A stretch of DNA of 64,000 nt from the NCBI GenBank assembly GCA_009599575.1, contig VWND01000080.1, forward strand, positions 186,001-250,000, read 5' to 3'. A program made the position numbers and the translations under genes. This document shows, one piece after another, positions 34,774-46,276 of this stretch. Each line of letters begins with the position of its first letter. Position 1 is the first letter of the stretch. The notes beneath the pieces are model-generated. The model saw only the letters and a program-made list of their open reading frames with translations. It did not search any database and was not told the origin of the DNA. This DNA comes from Blumeriella jaapii (Eukaryota > Ascomycota > Leotiomycetes > Helotiales > Drepanopezizaceae).

Positions 34774-35878
34774 TTAGGCGGCAATGCCAATAACACCTAT
34801 AACGGCGTCAGCATCAGCATCAGCATCACCCATCCTCACCAACACCAAGCGAGGGAGGGACATACCGCAAGCAGGTCGGGTGCCAGCGTTGCCAGTCTTC
34901 TTAGACTCCTCGTTCTCGCCCTTGCCAAGATCGTCGGTGCCAGAGTGTACGACGACAGTTCGCTATACCGGCCAGCCAGCCAGCCAGGTCAGATAGCGTC
35001 CCGCTGCGATCAGGATGCGGAAGAACTCACCCCAATAACGCTCTCGGGGCCGATCAGTCGGATCAGCTGGTCGGTGGTGGAGCCCTTTCCGTTGCCCTGG
35101 GCATCGGTCGTGAAGTTGCCCAAGTCGCCTACATGGCGAGTCTCGTCGGACGGAGCCCCGTGAGTCTTGCCGTGGGGGTTGACTACAAGACACCATCCCA
35201 ATCAGCCCAGCCTTTCTCTGCAGATCGTGGACCTGTCAGGATGTGGATCGCATGCTGCTCACAGTGAGGCCCGGCGGAGGTGCAGCCGTTGGTGTTGTCA
35301 CCGAACTGGTGAATGTGCATGCCACGCTCGGCGTTGGCATCGTTGCCCGTGATATCCCAGGTGATGGTCGTTGGCGAGGATTCCGACTCCTGTTCGAAGG
35401 TCACCGTGCCCGAGACCTTGGAGTCACCGCGGAGCGTTGCCACTGGAGGCAGCGAGAGGTGTCAGCCGTGGTCTCGAAGGGGGCAGTGGTGTAGTGTACA
35501 GAGAGGATGCAGAGTGTGATTGACGAGGAAGAAGAGGAAGAGGGAGAGGAAGAAGAAGCAGAAGCAGAAGAAACAGAAGAAGAAGAAGAACAAGAAGAAG
35601 AAGAAGAAGCAGAAAAAGAAGCAGAAATAGAAGCAGAAATAGAAGCAAAAATAGAAGACGAAGAACAAGATAGCGAGAGATCGACACCAGGGTCTTCCAG
35701 CTCTATCGCCGCGAATGCAGCCGGCTCATATCCATCCAGGTTCTCCAAGCAACGCCCAAAGAAGCTTGAAAACCCCGCCATCGCTCCTCGCGCACCCAAC
35801 CGCAGATGAACCGAGACATACGCGCGCATGTAGAAGGACTAGAAAGCATGCAAGACAAGACTTACCTGCTTTAACCAT
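34774..35878 (-). CDS. sod1: Cu/Zn superoxide dismutase
   Basis: Five exons, 35878-35866, 35442-35263, 35182-35031, 34962-34866 and 34796-34774, give exactly 154 aa, the canonical SOD1 length. It dismutates superoxide in the cytosol and the mitochondrial intermembrane space. Metal ligands are visible: MHIHQFGD (Cu), [12 protein letters not shown] (bridging and Zn His), [10 protein letters not shown] (Zn His and Asp) and [14 protein letters not shown] (Cu His, active-site loop). The disulfide pair is NGCTSAG and RPACGVIG. All splice junctions keep the conserved protein sequence, and the last exon codes only GVIGIAA-type residues plus stop. Intron 1 is 423 bp, unusually long for this window, and holds a long pyrimidine tract. 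It is divergent from the PhyH-type gene. Confidence 0.97.
35521..35670. repeat. GAA-type purine tract in SOD1 intron 1
   Basis: About 150 bases of almost pure GAA/GAG/GCA triplets on the plus strand, hence CTT/TTC-rich in the SOD1 transcript, placed between the 13-bp first exon and exon 2. The Glu-rich plus-strand open frame over it is an artefact. Confidence 0.85.
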
Positions 35879-37156
35879 GATGATTGGGTGCGCAAGCGAT
35901 CTTTGTGATGATTTGAAGTCGGAGACGATTGGGGGTGTGCAGTTTAGCGGTTTTGCAGTTTTGCAGTTTGAAAGTTTGCAGCTTTGCGGTTTCGTTTGAA
36001 AATTGGAAGCGTGGAAGCTCTGGAGTGTTGGAGTTTTGAGTTGTTGAAGTTTTGAAGTTCCGAAGTTCTGGACTGTTGAAGTGTTGAAGTTGTGGAGTGG
36101 TGGAGTTGTGGACTGGTGGAGTGTTCAAGAGTCGAAGTTCCGAAAGGCACCGAGAGGGTGGAGTGATGGCATGTGGGGTAACGGCGCTGCTTACTAACCA
36201 CATCCACCCACACCGCCTTGCCGGATAACCGAGCACGCGGACAGGTCACGTGGACGGCATTACTTCATGCTGAGCCGAGATCAACACGAGCCGAAGTCAA
36301 CAAGAACCGAGTGCTGTCAGTCGAAAGAAAACTTCATCGCAAGTTAAAAATAAAAAGGCTTCGACCACCCTTCCGAGGCCGCTCTCTACCAATGTTGTGG
36401 CGTGTAGAGATCTCGGAAATTGCTGTCATGCCTCATCCTGGCTTACACCTCCTCCTGCATGGGCCCTGACATCTTTATGTTACAACGGCTGCCAGTCGGA
36501 TCCTCTTAACAAGACTTGGGGCCGTCGAAAGCTTAACTCGTAGGTATCTCCGTACGCTCTTGGGGCTTGGAATCGATTTGGCTTTGGCATTGTTATGCCA
36601 TGTTAAGGTTCGAGGACAGACTTTACTCCTGATGAGTGGAGCAGTGCGCGGATCTATCAGAGCTTTGGATCGCAAGACCAGATCTTGATCTCTCGGTCAG
36701 ACGATCTCGCACCGCGCTTGCAAACAAAACAACGTAAATGGCACGCACATGTGGCTCGTTCCGGATGGGAATGGACAACGGCATTTTGGGACCTGTTGGG
36801 CATTGGTGAAGGAGCATTGTTATGTACGGAAACAAGAGAACGGCGTTTCCTTGCTAAGACCTGGATTACCCGTGTCTGTTCATGGACGAGTGCCTGACTC
36901 ATATAGCATATCTCTGATATACACGCCCTTTGATTTCTCTTCGATTACCACGTTGTCCCACCCTACCCCCTTGCCATGACTTCACCAGCGTTCTGCTACA
37001 TCTGTTATACTTTCGTGCCGACTTAAACAACGGCTGCACCCCCACGAAAGCAAGGTACGTAGATAATGAGATGACCACCAGGTCTCGCTCGAGAAGTCCG
37101 AACTGCTCAAACGGCTTCGTCTCTGTCTCTTTTAAGTCAGGGAAATTCTCCTCACC
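35879..37156. other. Divergent upstream region of SOD1 and PhyH-type gene
   Basis: Contains degenerate GTTTTGCAGTTT and GTTGAAGTTTTGAAGTT-like repeats (35937-36130) next to the SOD1 start. No gene is recognised in the rest. Confidence 0.5.
35937..36130. repeat. Degenerate ~10-bp GAAGTTTTG/GTTGAAG repeats
   Basis: A succession of units such as GTTTTGCAG, GTTGAAGTTTTGAAGTTCC, GTTGAAGTGTTGAAG and GTGGAGTGGTGGAG, 60-250 bases upstream of the SOD1 ATG. Too degenerate for exact counting. Confidence 0.6.
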
Positions 37157-38211
37157 ATGGGTAAATTCGTGCCTACGGTTCCTCTAGACCCTTCCCATGA
37201 ACCCCACACTCGAATCACCGAACTTCCTTCTACAGCACCAGTCTCAGATATCTTGTCGGTTTTAGACCGAGATGGCGGCCTCATCCTGACTGATCTTCTT
37301 TCCCTTGACCAAATATCAGACATAGCCACCGAGACGGCACCCTGGTCACCCTCGGGTAAAGAACCGACATTTTCCTGTTGTCAAGTCTTTTTCCAGAGAG
37401 AACAATGCTCATGTGCGGACCTTTAACCAGGGAGTTCCGCTACAGCTCACTCCGGCTTCGTTGCAATCCCCTCAGAAACCCACCTCGTTGGGGGTCTCGT
37501 CGGCAAATCGCCAACCATAGCTTCCCTCTGCCTACACCCGACGCTCGCCGCCCTCCGCACCCACATTCTCACGAGCTCCGGTTCAATGCCCAGCGAAGAC
37601 AGCGTCGAGACGTGGCATCCCGCCTCTGCTTTCAATCAGCATGACTTTCCACGTACGGCACGGCGCGCCGCGGCAGCGACTTCACCGAGACGACAGCATC
37701 CACGTCGTAGATCACTCGCTCCCTTACCAACTAGACAAGGTAAGCCAGTTCGCGGTATTGGTCGCGGGGTGCGAGACGAGGAGGGAGAACGGCGCGACGA
37801 TGTTCGTGCTGGGCAGCCATCGGTGGGATGAGAAACGACAACCCAGGCTCGACGAGATCACATTCGCTGGTACTCTTCCCCTACCATGACTTCTCAACCT
37901 CTTCTCTAAATCAACCCCTAGAAATGGCCCCCGGCTCCGCCCTCATCTTTCTCGCGGGTGCCTACCACGGCGCAGGCGCCAACCTGGTCCCCAACTTCAC
38001 GCGCGTCGTCCATGGCCTGTTCTTCTGCCGTGGCACGCTGCGCACCGAGGAGAACCAGTTCCTGGCGATACCGCGCAGTAAAATGCTGGCCATGAAACCC
38101 GAGATGCAGGCATTGCTCGGGTATAAGCAGCCTGGGGCTGCGTTGGGGCTGGTCGAGAATGGGGATCCGATGCGGGATCTGGACGGAGTATTGAGGGCAG
38201 CGAATTCGTAG
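37157..38211 (+). CDS. PhyH-family (phytanoyl-CoA dioxygenase-like) oxygenase, one frame break
   Basis: Exon 1 is 37157-37355. A 75-bp intron (GTAAAG...ACCAG) removes an in-frame stop, and exon 2 starts at 37431 (GFVAIPSETHLVGGLVGKSP). Translation then must shift one frame between about 37581 and 37640 to reach MTFHVRHGAPRQRLHRDD at 37641. After an intron at 37870-37921 the last exon (37922-38211) ends at 38211. Landmarks of Fe(II)/2-oxoglutarate PhyH enzymes are present: HxD-type LHRDD, CETRRENGATMFVLGSHRWD, and the distal His in AGAYHGAGANLV, then GTLRTEENQFLAIP. Relatives hydroxylate lipids or secondary metabolites; the substrate is unknown. The only spliceable gaps that would repair the frame are 22-28 nt, too short for a normal intron, so a 1-nt indel (real or sequencing) is likelier. 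Confidence 0.8.
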
Positions 38212-39419
38212 GAGTCCAGTAAGAGTGTTATCTAAGGTGTTTTGTACGTACGGAAGTTTCCCAGTCCTCATTTGTCCAGCAGCAGCCATGTACAGCATTC
38301 TGAAGCTCTGGAAGATTGGGTTAGATTGAATGTTTTGATGTTCTTGGAACGAGATACACTTCTTAGGAAAGTCGGGCTGGAGAACCTTCGTAGAGGTCAA
38401 CAACACCGGCTCGACTGGTTCTGAGCTAAGCGAGAGGCGGAAAGGGGCAACAACACGATTGGATGTCAGCCGAACAAATTCCTCATTGAAACACTCAATA
38501 CTTGCCTATATCGCGATAACTGTAGTTGCCATCATTTGTTGTACATAAATTGATGCGCACACTTGTTGTGATAGATCACGTGTGGCCAGACGCCAAGTCT
38601 AGGGGAACGATCTCTACGCGTCGCCATGCCAGCACCTCAACTACGATGAATCAAAGCCACCGCTCCGCGCGCCATGCAAAGGAATGTTATTTTGCCATGC
38701 AAGGCTTCAGAGCTTCTGTGCCTCCGTACCTGACTTTGCGCCCTTCCCTAGCCACGATGATAATAGAAGGTCTCACTGCCATTGCACAAGTCCTTGCTTC
38801 GCGCCAATCGACATCGAGATTAGGGACGGCAATGAATAAACAACTCAGGTCGGCATTTAAGATTCAGGGTGTCAAAGTGTGGCCAAATTCCTTCCTTGGT
38901 CTGGGCCGATGAGTTGAGAGACATTATTTTCTCGCATCCCCCTTGGTAATTCTCGAGATTCCACTCTCCTTTCCATCAGTTACAGGCTCAAGGTGAAATT
39001 TTACACTTACCTGGTAATGAGCGAAGAAAGGGACGTCCAATATGGCCATGCTTTCATTGATATCGAGCAATGATGCAGCAAGGCTTCACCCTCAATTGAC
39101 CTGGAAACAGGGGTGCACATGGCACTTGCTGATTTCCGAGATTTCAGCAAAACGCATTCCTAAGTCATGATTGCATGTTTTCGCATTCCCTTGATGTTTT
39201 ACTTTAAGATATCAGGCATTGGATATCCTGCCTCTTCTCATCCACTCTTGACCTCTTCAACTTCACGGGTCTTTCTTATTGCATCGCTCATTGAAAACCT
39301 CTTGAACGTGAACACGCTCTCTGGTTACATACTCTCTTCTCTGCTCAACGCTCTTTTGGTCATCACAGTACGACGAGTTATCAGATCTTGCTGTCAACGG
39401 ACAGCTGCGGACTGCGAGG
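38212..39419. other. Intergenic, nothing recognised
   Basis: A 128-codon plus frame at 38526-38912 lacks an ATG at its start and any domain feature. This stretch is upstream of the secreted WSC protein. Confidence 0.45.
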
Positions 39420-42400
39420 ATGCAGAATCCAAAGATGCTTCTGTACTCTTGTCTCCTCGTTTTCTTGTTGCTCGTCAACCTTTCAGATGGACAGCAAACA
39501 CCATGCCCTAACTGTGGTACTGGCACATGCGTCAGCGGTCTCAAGGACACTCTTCCACGCGCCGATGTCGACGCATTCTGCAGTACCTATACACTGACTG
39601 CATTCACTGGTGCAAGTGGGCTTCCTCCTGGAAGCCCTATCTCAACCAGTTGTCGCAATTTTGGGGAAGTCAGACTTACTTCTATTTGCAAGTGTATAGA
39701 CACGTCATGCAAGTTATCGACATCAACTACCGCTAGACCAGTAACAACCACAACCACTGCGGTATGTTAGATACCACCCACCTTTCGAGCCTTGAAGGGC
39801 GGGGAGATGGCGAGAATCCACGCGAATTTCGGGTGGAAGTATGTGCTGATACACTGATAGGTACTGACGACTACGACGACGACGACCTCTCCAAGTAAGT
39901 AATCCTGAATGGGGACGGGCTCATGCGAATGAGCAAAGACTATCCAGACATCCATTTTCCTTCTGTCAAAGTTCAAAAATCTTCCGAGTCACACCTGACA
40001 ATTCGCAGCTTCAACATTGACAGTACGGACGGCTACATCGACTTCTACTGCTGCAGCAACCTGTAGGTTCCACTTCCATGTGTTGTTCAGGAAACTAACA
40101 GAACGTAGCCACAGCGGCAGTAATAGTGCCCTTTACACCTCCTACGTCCTTCCCCGCGATCAACCCCGGGAGTAACTTTTATGAACTGGATGGCACCTAT
40201 TTTGATCCAAACCAGAACATACTTTTTCTCGGGGTTTTCCAAGGATACAATTTCGACGTAGACACATGTTTGCACAGGTGTATCAATTACGGGCTGCTAG
40301 AGGTGACTCTTCCGAACAACTACGCTTCGCTGGGTAGCAACGGGTATGGATCCATCTGACTGGAACGATGCATCTGCTAATTGTGCAGGATCTGTTCGTG
40401 TGGCCCATCTCTTCGCGCTGTCGACACTGTTGCTGGTGGCGGCTATCAAAAACAAGCCGACAATTCTCTGGCGACGACGGCAGGGCCATGTGCTCTCAAT
40501 AGTTACGAATACTGTGGAACGAACAACTACACCTTGGGTAATCCGCCCGTCCAAAACCACGTGCAAGACATGTACTGATGCGGTGATAGTATACAAACTT
40601 CGAACCACGCGTCTAACCTCCGCTAATGTCCCGAACCCCTGGTTACCACCAGGAAACAACCAATGGGGCTTTGATGGACTTTATAGCGACCCTGGACAGA
40701 GGAGCCCGTTCGCGTTTAGAAGCGATCTCTTGACGACCACTCCCGTCTTTAGGCGCAGTCAAGCAGACGTTGGCAGCTGTCTTGAGGACTGTGCATTCCT
40801 TCCGCATCTTTTACCTACCTTCCCGGACATTCTCGGCCTGAACTCTACCTGGCAATATGCAGGTATAGTTAATGGAGGGTATGTTGACAACATGACTTTG
40901 GGGCTTATCTGACACGGCTTAGGGGATGTGTTTGCGGAGTTGGGCTCAGATCGGATGCCGTGAAAGTAGCAAACAGTCTTGCCGACACGGCCTGTACCGA
41001 AAACTCTTTTGAGCTGTGTGGTGGAACTGCTTACATGCAAGTTTACTTCAACAGGGCCTATCGAAGCGTTTCGTCGACGACTACATCCCTGGCTGGTAAG
41101 TGCCTACTTAACCCTTTTGCTTCTCTAACTCCACCATTTACCTTCTCGCTGCTGTCATCCTTCCGACCATTAACTCTGGGGCTTTCAAGAAAACTCCCAG
41201 CTATAGTTACTGACACGCTTTCATAGTCTTACCTTCGACGTCCTCGCAGCCCATAACATGTATGTCTACACTTCCCTACTGCCTAATCGTTTCCACTACT
41301 GATAATGTCCAGCCAACCAACCAACGACAAGCGCTCCTTCTAGCTCTTCGCCATCCATTACCGCTTGTAAGTCCCTTGCGTCGAGTCCAATCTCATGTGC
41401 GGCACCGGCTGACCCTTTCAAGCGGCTTGTGCAACGACAAAAAGACCTGGGTGTATAGATGCTAGTAACTGCGGTCACGGACTTATCGAAGACTTTTCCG
41501 ACGCTGTGGTTATCTCGTTCTGCAACTCATACACGGCTACCACCAACGCCAATAGCGCAGGATTCTCTGCTGGCCCCATTTCTGTCAGTTGCGTCAACTT
41601 TCCCGCAGCTAGCGTGTCCACTCTTTGCAGTTGCTTGGTTCCGCAATGTTCGGGAGGTACGTGATCTCTGTTCCCATCGTTGGCCCCCTTTGGCCATTTT
41701 CCACGGCCTTCCTTTTGAGTACTGACTGGTTTTCAAAAGCTACGAACATCGGGTTACCTGCTACGGTTACTCCAGCCACCCCGGCCACCCCGGCTTCAAA
41801 CGCAGCCTGCGCAACGACTCTCAACGTCGCAAACAATGGCTTCACCTGTGAAAGAGCCGGAACCTGCGCCAATGGGCTCAATGGCGATATCCCTGCCTCG
41901 GACGTCATAGCATTCTGCAACACCTACACACAGGCAGTGTACAGCGGGGCTGCTGGTCTTCCTGACGGTAGTCGAATATCGACCAGTTGTCGAGGTGTAG
42001 GTGAAGTAAGATTGTCGACGTTCTGTAGCTGCCTCGTATCTCCTTGCACGGCTACGCCAGCGATTGTGACCTCTGCGACGGTGCAGACGACCTCCCCTGC
42101 GGCCGGCCAAACCACCAGCTCCTCACTGCTCCCATCGACAGCTAGAAGCACTACCGCTGCAACATCAACGGCATCGCCGAGTGTCTCAGCGTCCCAATCC
42201 TCGAGCTCCTCATCACAAGTTTTAGTAGGTAGAGACACCACCGCATCAACGTCAACCCCTTCATCAAGCCAGTCGGCTTCATCTTCGGCGCCAATCAGCC
42301 CATCAGCATCGTCGAGCCCGTCGAGCTCTCCATCTCAATCATCGACCGCGTCCCCGGCGGTGTCATCAACATCAGCAAGTCCTTCAGCGTCCCAGTCCAG

Positions 42401-42941
42401 GAGCTCTTCGACATCGCCGGCTACCAGCTCTCTCACCTCAGGTCTCTCAACGTCTGGTTCCGCTGGCTCTCCTCCGAGCTCTTCCACAACAGGAGCCGGC
42501 AGCTCTTCTTCTTCTTCGGGTTCTGCTTCCCAATCCACGAGCGCCTTGTCTCCAAGCTCCTCGGGAGGTTCTTCAACTGTTGCATCCTCGAGCTCCTCAT
42601 CAAGCTCATCCACGTTGGGAGCAGGCAGCTCTTCTTCTTCTCCGCGAGGCCTCTCGACCAGTTCATCAAATGTCGCATCCACCAGCTCGCCACAAGCCTC
42701 CACTGGGGGAACAGCGGGCGCGACATCGCCCGGCAGCACGTCTCAGCCCCCAACATCAGCGCCCAGTGTATCGGGCCCTCCGCCAGCAAGCACCGGCCCC
42801 GGCCCTCAGCCCTCCGGCGGCAGCAGCAGCTCGTGTCCCGTCATCCCCAGCACTTTGCTGGCGACCAGTCCCTCGGGAGTCTTCGCGTACCCGCAGACGT
42901 TCTTCTTCCCGCCTGGCTGTCCCCTGCCTACGCAGGTCTAA
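39420..42941 (+). CDS. Secreted modular protein: two WSC-like modules, three Cys-rich modules, mucin tail
   Basis: Eleven exons join in frame to 932 aa: 39420-39761, 39861-39894, 40009-40062, 40109-40343, 40389-40537, 40590-40878, 40923-41095, 41227-41259, 41313-41366, 41423-41656 and 41740-42941. A signal peptide (LLYSCLLVFLLLVNLSDG) leads to Cys-rich module A1 (about 27-97). A Thr-rich linker and two WSC-like modules follow (about 150-275 and 285-415; the first ends YEYCGTNNYTLVY, the second FELCGGTAYMQVY). Modules A2 (about 455-532) and A3 (about 560-630) come next. A Ser/Thr/Pro mucin-like region of about 260 residues and a short tail with two Cys close the protein. WSC modules bind cell-wall glycans. 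Module A (pattern SGLxDxxPxxDVxAFC, ISTSC, CxC) is not one I can name. No GPI signal or terminal helix is seen, so it is probably released or wall-associated. Confidence 0.85.
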
Positions 42942-43760
42942 GCGGCTCGGTCGTCGGAACCATGCGCTGTGGCTCCTTTCGACTGGCAGGCGGCTTGTTT
43001 GCGAGACGGAGCGCCCGTAATCGATGGAGTAGGAGGTGGTGAACTTGGAAGAAGGAGAATAGCCTCCAGGGAAAACGGAGAGTTGGGGTCGTTCGTGTTC
43101 CTTCGATGATGAACTTTTTATTTGGCTGCGTTGGACATGCTTGGTGTCCATCACGGGATTTCTCACGGTAGACGGAAAGAGGGCTGCGATTGAAGACCAT
43201 GCTTTATACTGTCGGCTTTCTCGCTGTTGGTAGGGACATTAATCGGGGGTGCATGTCGGCATTTGGGTGTGTGTTTGGTTTGGTAGGTAGTTATAGTTGT
43301 GCTGTTTTCGTATGGAAGGGCCAATCATTTTGAGTTCTTCACTGCTTCACGGCCAGAGAACTGGTTTTTCTTTTGTTCCGAGACCAACGCCACGTCTGCT
43401 GAGCTGGGACATGGTGAGTTGCTGTTCTCGAAGAGTTGGAATGGGAGTTGCAAGCCAAGATAGATATCTCTCCTTCTATCTCCGAGGATACGAGAACTTG
43501 TTTATCTCGCTTAGAGACGAGTAGTCTGTAGGACAGGCTCTTTCCCGTTCCGACACGTCCTGACGCCAAGATCTGCTTACTAAGCGCCACGCCTTCAGCC
43601 GCGACCCCAACTGTGGGGAAAACGCGGGGGCGGCTAGAAGCGGCTTTCGTCGATTCAGTGCACGTCCAACCGCCGCCCGAGCCCGTGCCTGAAAAGCCAT
43701 CGATGCCCTCGACTTCGCGCCCGTGATAGCTTCATTTTCTCGATCGCGTTCCCCTCCACC
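42942..43760. other. Intergenic, upstream of MCC alpha
   Basis: No gene supported. Antisense frames are shadows of the flanking coding regions. Confidence 0.45.
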
Positions 43761-46059
43761 ATGTTCCCGTCCAAACTTCGAAGCCTCCCCCGGGCTCTCG
43801 CGCCCTCGCAATTCTCGCGTCTGTCCTCCTCCTCCTCCTCCTCCTCCTCCTCCTCCACCACCACCTCCTCGAGCACGAGCACGCCCATCACGTCCGTCCT
43901 GATCGCCAATCGAGGTGAGATCGCGCTGCGCGTGGGCCGGACAGCTGCGGCGCTGGGAGTTCGCTGTACGACCATCTACACGGACCCAGATGCCCAGTCG
44001 CAGCACGCGCTCTCGAGCCCATTCGCTGTGAATCTGGGCTCGGCGAATGCCTATCTGGACGGCGAGCGCATCATCAAGGTTGCGAAAGAGCAGGCGTGCG
44101 AGGCCCTACACCCGGGATATGGCTTCCTGAGCGAGAACTCGGCCTTTGCGAAACGATGTTTGGAGGAGGGGCTCGTCTTCATCGGGCCGCCGTGGAAGGC
44201 GATCGAGGCCATGGGCAACAAGTCGAGGAGCAAGGAGATCATGATCGGTGCTGGCGTCCCTTGCATACCGGGCTACCATGGAGGGAACCAAGATCCCAAG
44301 TGCTTGCTGGAAGAGGCGAGGAAGATTGGCTTCCCAGTCATGGTGAAGGCTGTTAAGGGAGGTGGGGGAAAGGGCATGAGGATTGCCCTCGCCGAGCACG
44401 AGTTCCTCGACAAGCTGGAGAGTGCGAAGAGCGAGGGGCGGAACTCGTTCGGCGATGATGAGATGTTGGTTGAGAAATACATCTCGACCCCGAGACATAT
44501 CGAGGTGCAGATCTTCGCAGACAAGCATGGCAACGCGGTGGCCTTGGGAGAGCGAGATTGCAGCCTGCAACGGCGGCATCAAAAGATCCTGGAGGAGGCT
44601 CCCGCGCCGAACTTGGCGGAGCATACTCGCCAGGACCTCTGGGAGAAGGCCAGAGCTGCTGCGCTGGCCGTGGGGTACGAAGGTGCTGGCACGGTAGAGT
44701 GTAAGAGTTCTGTCGGGAGCCGATGAACCTGCTGACGCGCTTCAGTCATATTCGACAACGACACCAACGAGTTTTTCTTTATGGAGATGAACACGAGGTT
44801 GCAAGTCGAGCACCCCGTTACAGAGGTCATCACAGGCGAGGATCTCGTCTCGTGGCAGTTCAAAGTCGCTGCCGGCGAGCCCTTACCGCTTGACCAAGAC
44901 ACCATCACCCAAAGGATATCCGAGCGTGGATGGGCCATCGAAGCTCGCATCTACGCCGAGAACCCGAATCGGAATTTCATGCCTGACTCCGGGAAACTGA
45001 TCCATCTCAAAACGCCTCCCATCTCAGAAAGTGTCCGCATCGATGCTGGTTTCATCGAAGGCGACACTGTCTCTTCGGCGTACGATGGTATGATAGCGAA
45101 GCTCATAGTGAGCGGGGGGGATCGGGAGGTCGCTATACGCAAACTTCATGCGGCGCTGGAGCAGTATGAAGTTGTTGGGCTGAGCACTAACATCGAATTT
45201 TTGAAGAAGATATGCAAGAGTCCCGCGTTCATCAAGGGGGATGTTGAGACTGGCTATATTCAGAAGTATAACGACGAATTGTTCACGCCGGAAGTCCACA
45301 AGCCAGAACTGTTCGCCCAGGCGGCTCTCGGCCTCCTGGCCCAGGAGCTATCCGTTCCCGCAGCAACAGCAGGTCCTCACGGGGCCGTTATAGGATTCGG
45401 AGCGGGTAGCACGCGTCAGTTCACGTTCAACACCTCCGATGGTGAAGAGAACGAGGCCGTGACGGTCTCCCTCGAGCAGCGAGGACGACACTTGTTCGAT
45501 GTGGCAGTGCAAGGTGGAAGCATGAGCCAGTCCTACAGCAGCGTCATCTGCGAACCCAAATCGCCGTCCATCTCAACATTCTTTCCTCACACCCGGATCG
45601 AGAGCACGATCATCGTCGACGGCGACACGATAACGCTCTTCCAGCACGGCAAGCAGACGCAGTTGACCCTCGTGACGCCTAGTTGGTTCGAGAAAGCGTT
45701 GGGCCTGAAGGATGTGGCGAACAGCGTGCTGGCGCCCATGCCTTGTAAGGTGCTGCGGAATGAGGTGCAAGAAGGAGATCGGGTGGAGAAGGGACAAGCT
45801 TTGGTTGTGTAAGTGATGAGATTCGGGGTGGTGAAGGGCTGGTGCTAATCAGAGGCAGAATCGAGAGCATGAAGATGGAGACTGTGATTCGGGCGCCGCA
45901 GAATGGGACGGTTGCGAAGCTGGTGCACAAGGAAGGAGTACGTGGCCCTTCCCTCCCTAGGCACAGATTCTATGGGAGTTATACTGATGATGACGACTGT
46001 AGGATATTTGCAAAGCAGGCACTGTTCTCGTGCTTTTCGAAGAGGCGCAGGTTGATTGA
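43761..46059 (+). CDS. mccA: 3-methylcrotonyl-CoA carboxylase alpha (biotin) subunit
   Basis: Exons 43761-44700, 44746-45808, 45859-45937 and 46003-46059 (all donors GTAAG or GTACG) give 712 aa. The enzyme carboxylates 3-methylcrotonyl-CoA in mitochondrial leucine breakdown. An Arg/Ser-rich N-terminus with a run of serines is a plausible mitochondrial presequence. The biotin carboxylase domain follows: SVLIANRGEIALRV, ALHPGYGFLSEN, the ATP-grasp loop KGGGGKGMRI, EMNTRLQVEHPVTE across the first intron, and the family continuation to about residue 500. The biotinyl domain near the C-terminus has IESMKMET with Lys673 as the biotin site, 39 residues from the end. The absence of a carboxyltransferase domain separates it from pyruvate and acetyl-CoA carboxylase. 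It converges with NNR1 (217 bp between stops). Confidence 0.93.
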
Positions 46060-46276
46060 ACGTTTGAGCCGGGAGATGCTCTGAAAGCAACGAGTGTATG
46101 ACTAGGTAAGCTGGCGACGCCCATCCACGGGCGCAAATATCGATGACCGCGAAGTTTTAGCGAGGAGACAGGGGCGTTGAGGTTCAGATTCTAGGTAGAA
46201 AAACAACTACCAATACAAGACACGACAGCTGCAAGTAGATCTTCGACCCATCCATGCACGCCTCTCCCACTCTCTC

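Noticed and set aside
35507..35809. 100-codon Glu-rich plus-strand frame
   Set aside because: It is antisense to SOD1 intron 1 and arises from the GAA tract. SOD1 on the minus strand explains the locus.
37356..37430. In-frame stop in the PhyH-type gene as evidence of decay
   Set aside because: The stop is inside a plausible 75-bp intron (GTAAAG to ACCAG) whose removal restores the conserved sequence. Only the later frame break remains unexplained.
38526..38912. 128-codon plus-strand frame
   Set aside because: It begins at a non-ATG codon and shows no conserved-looking features.
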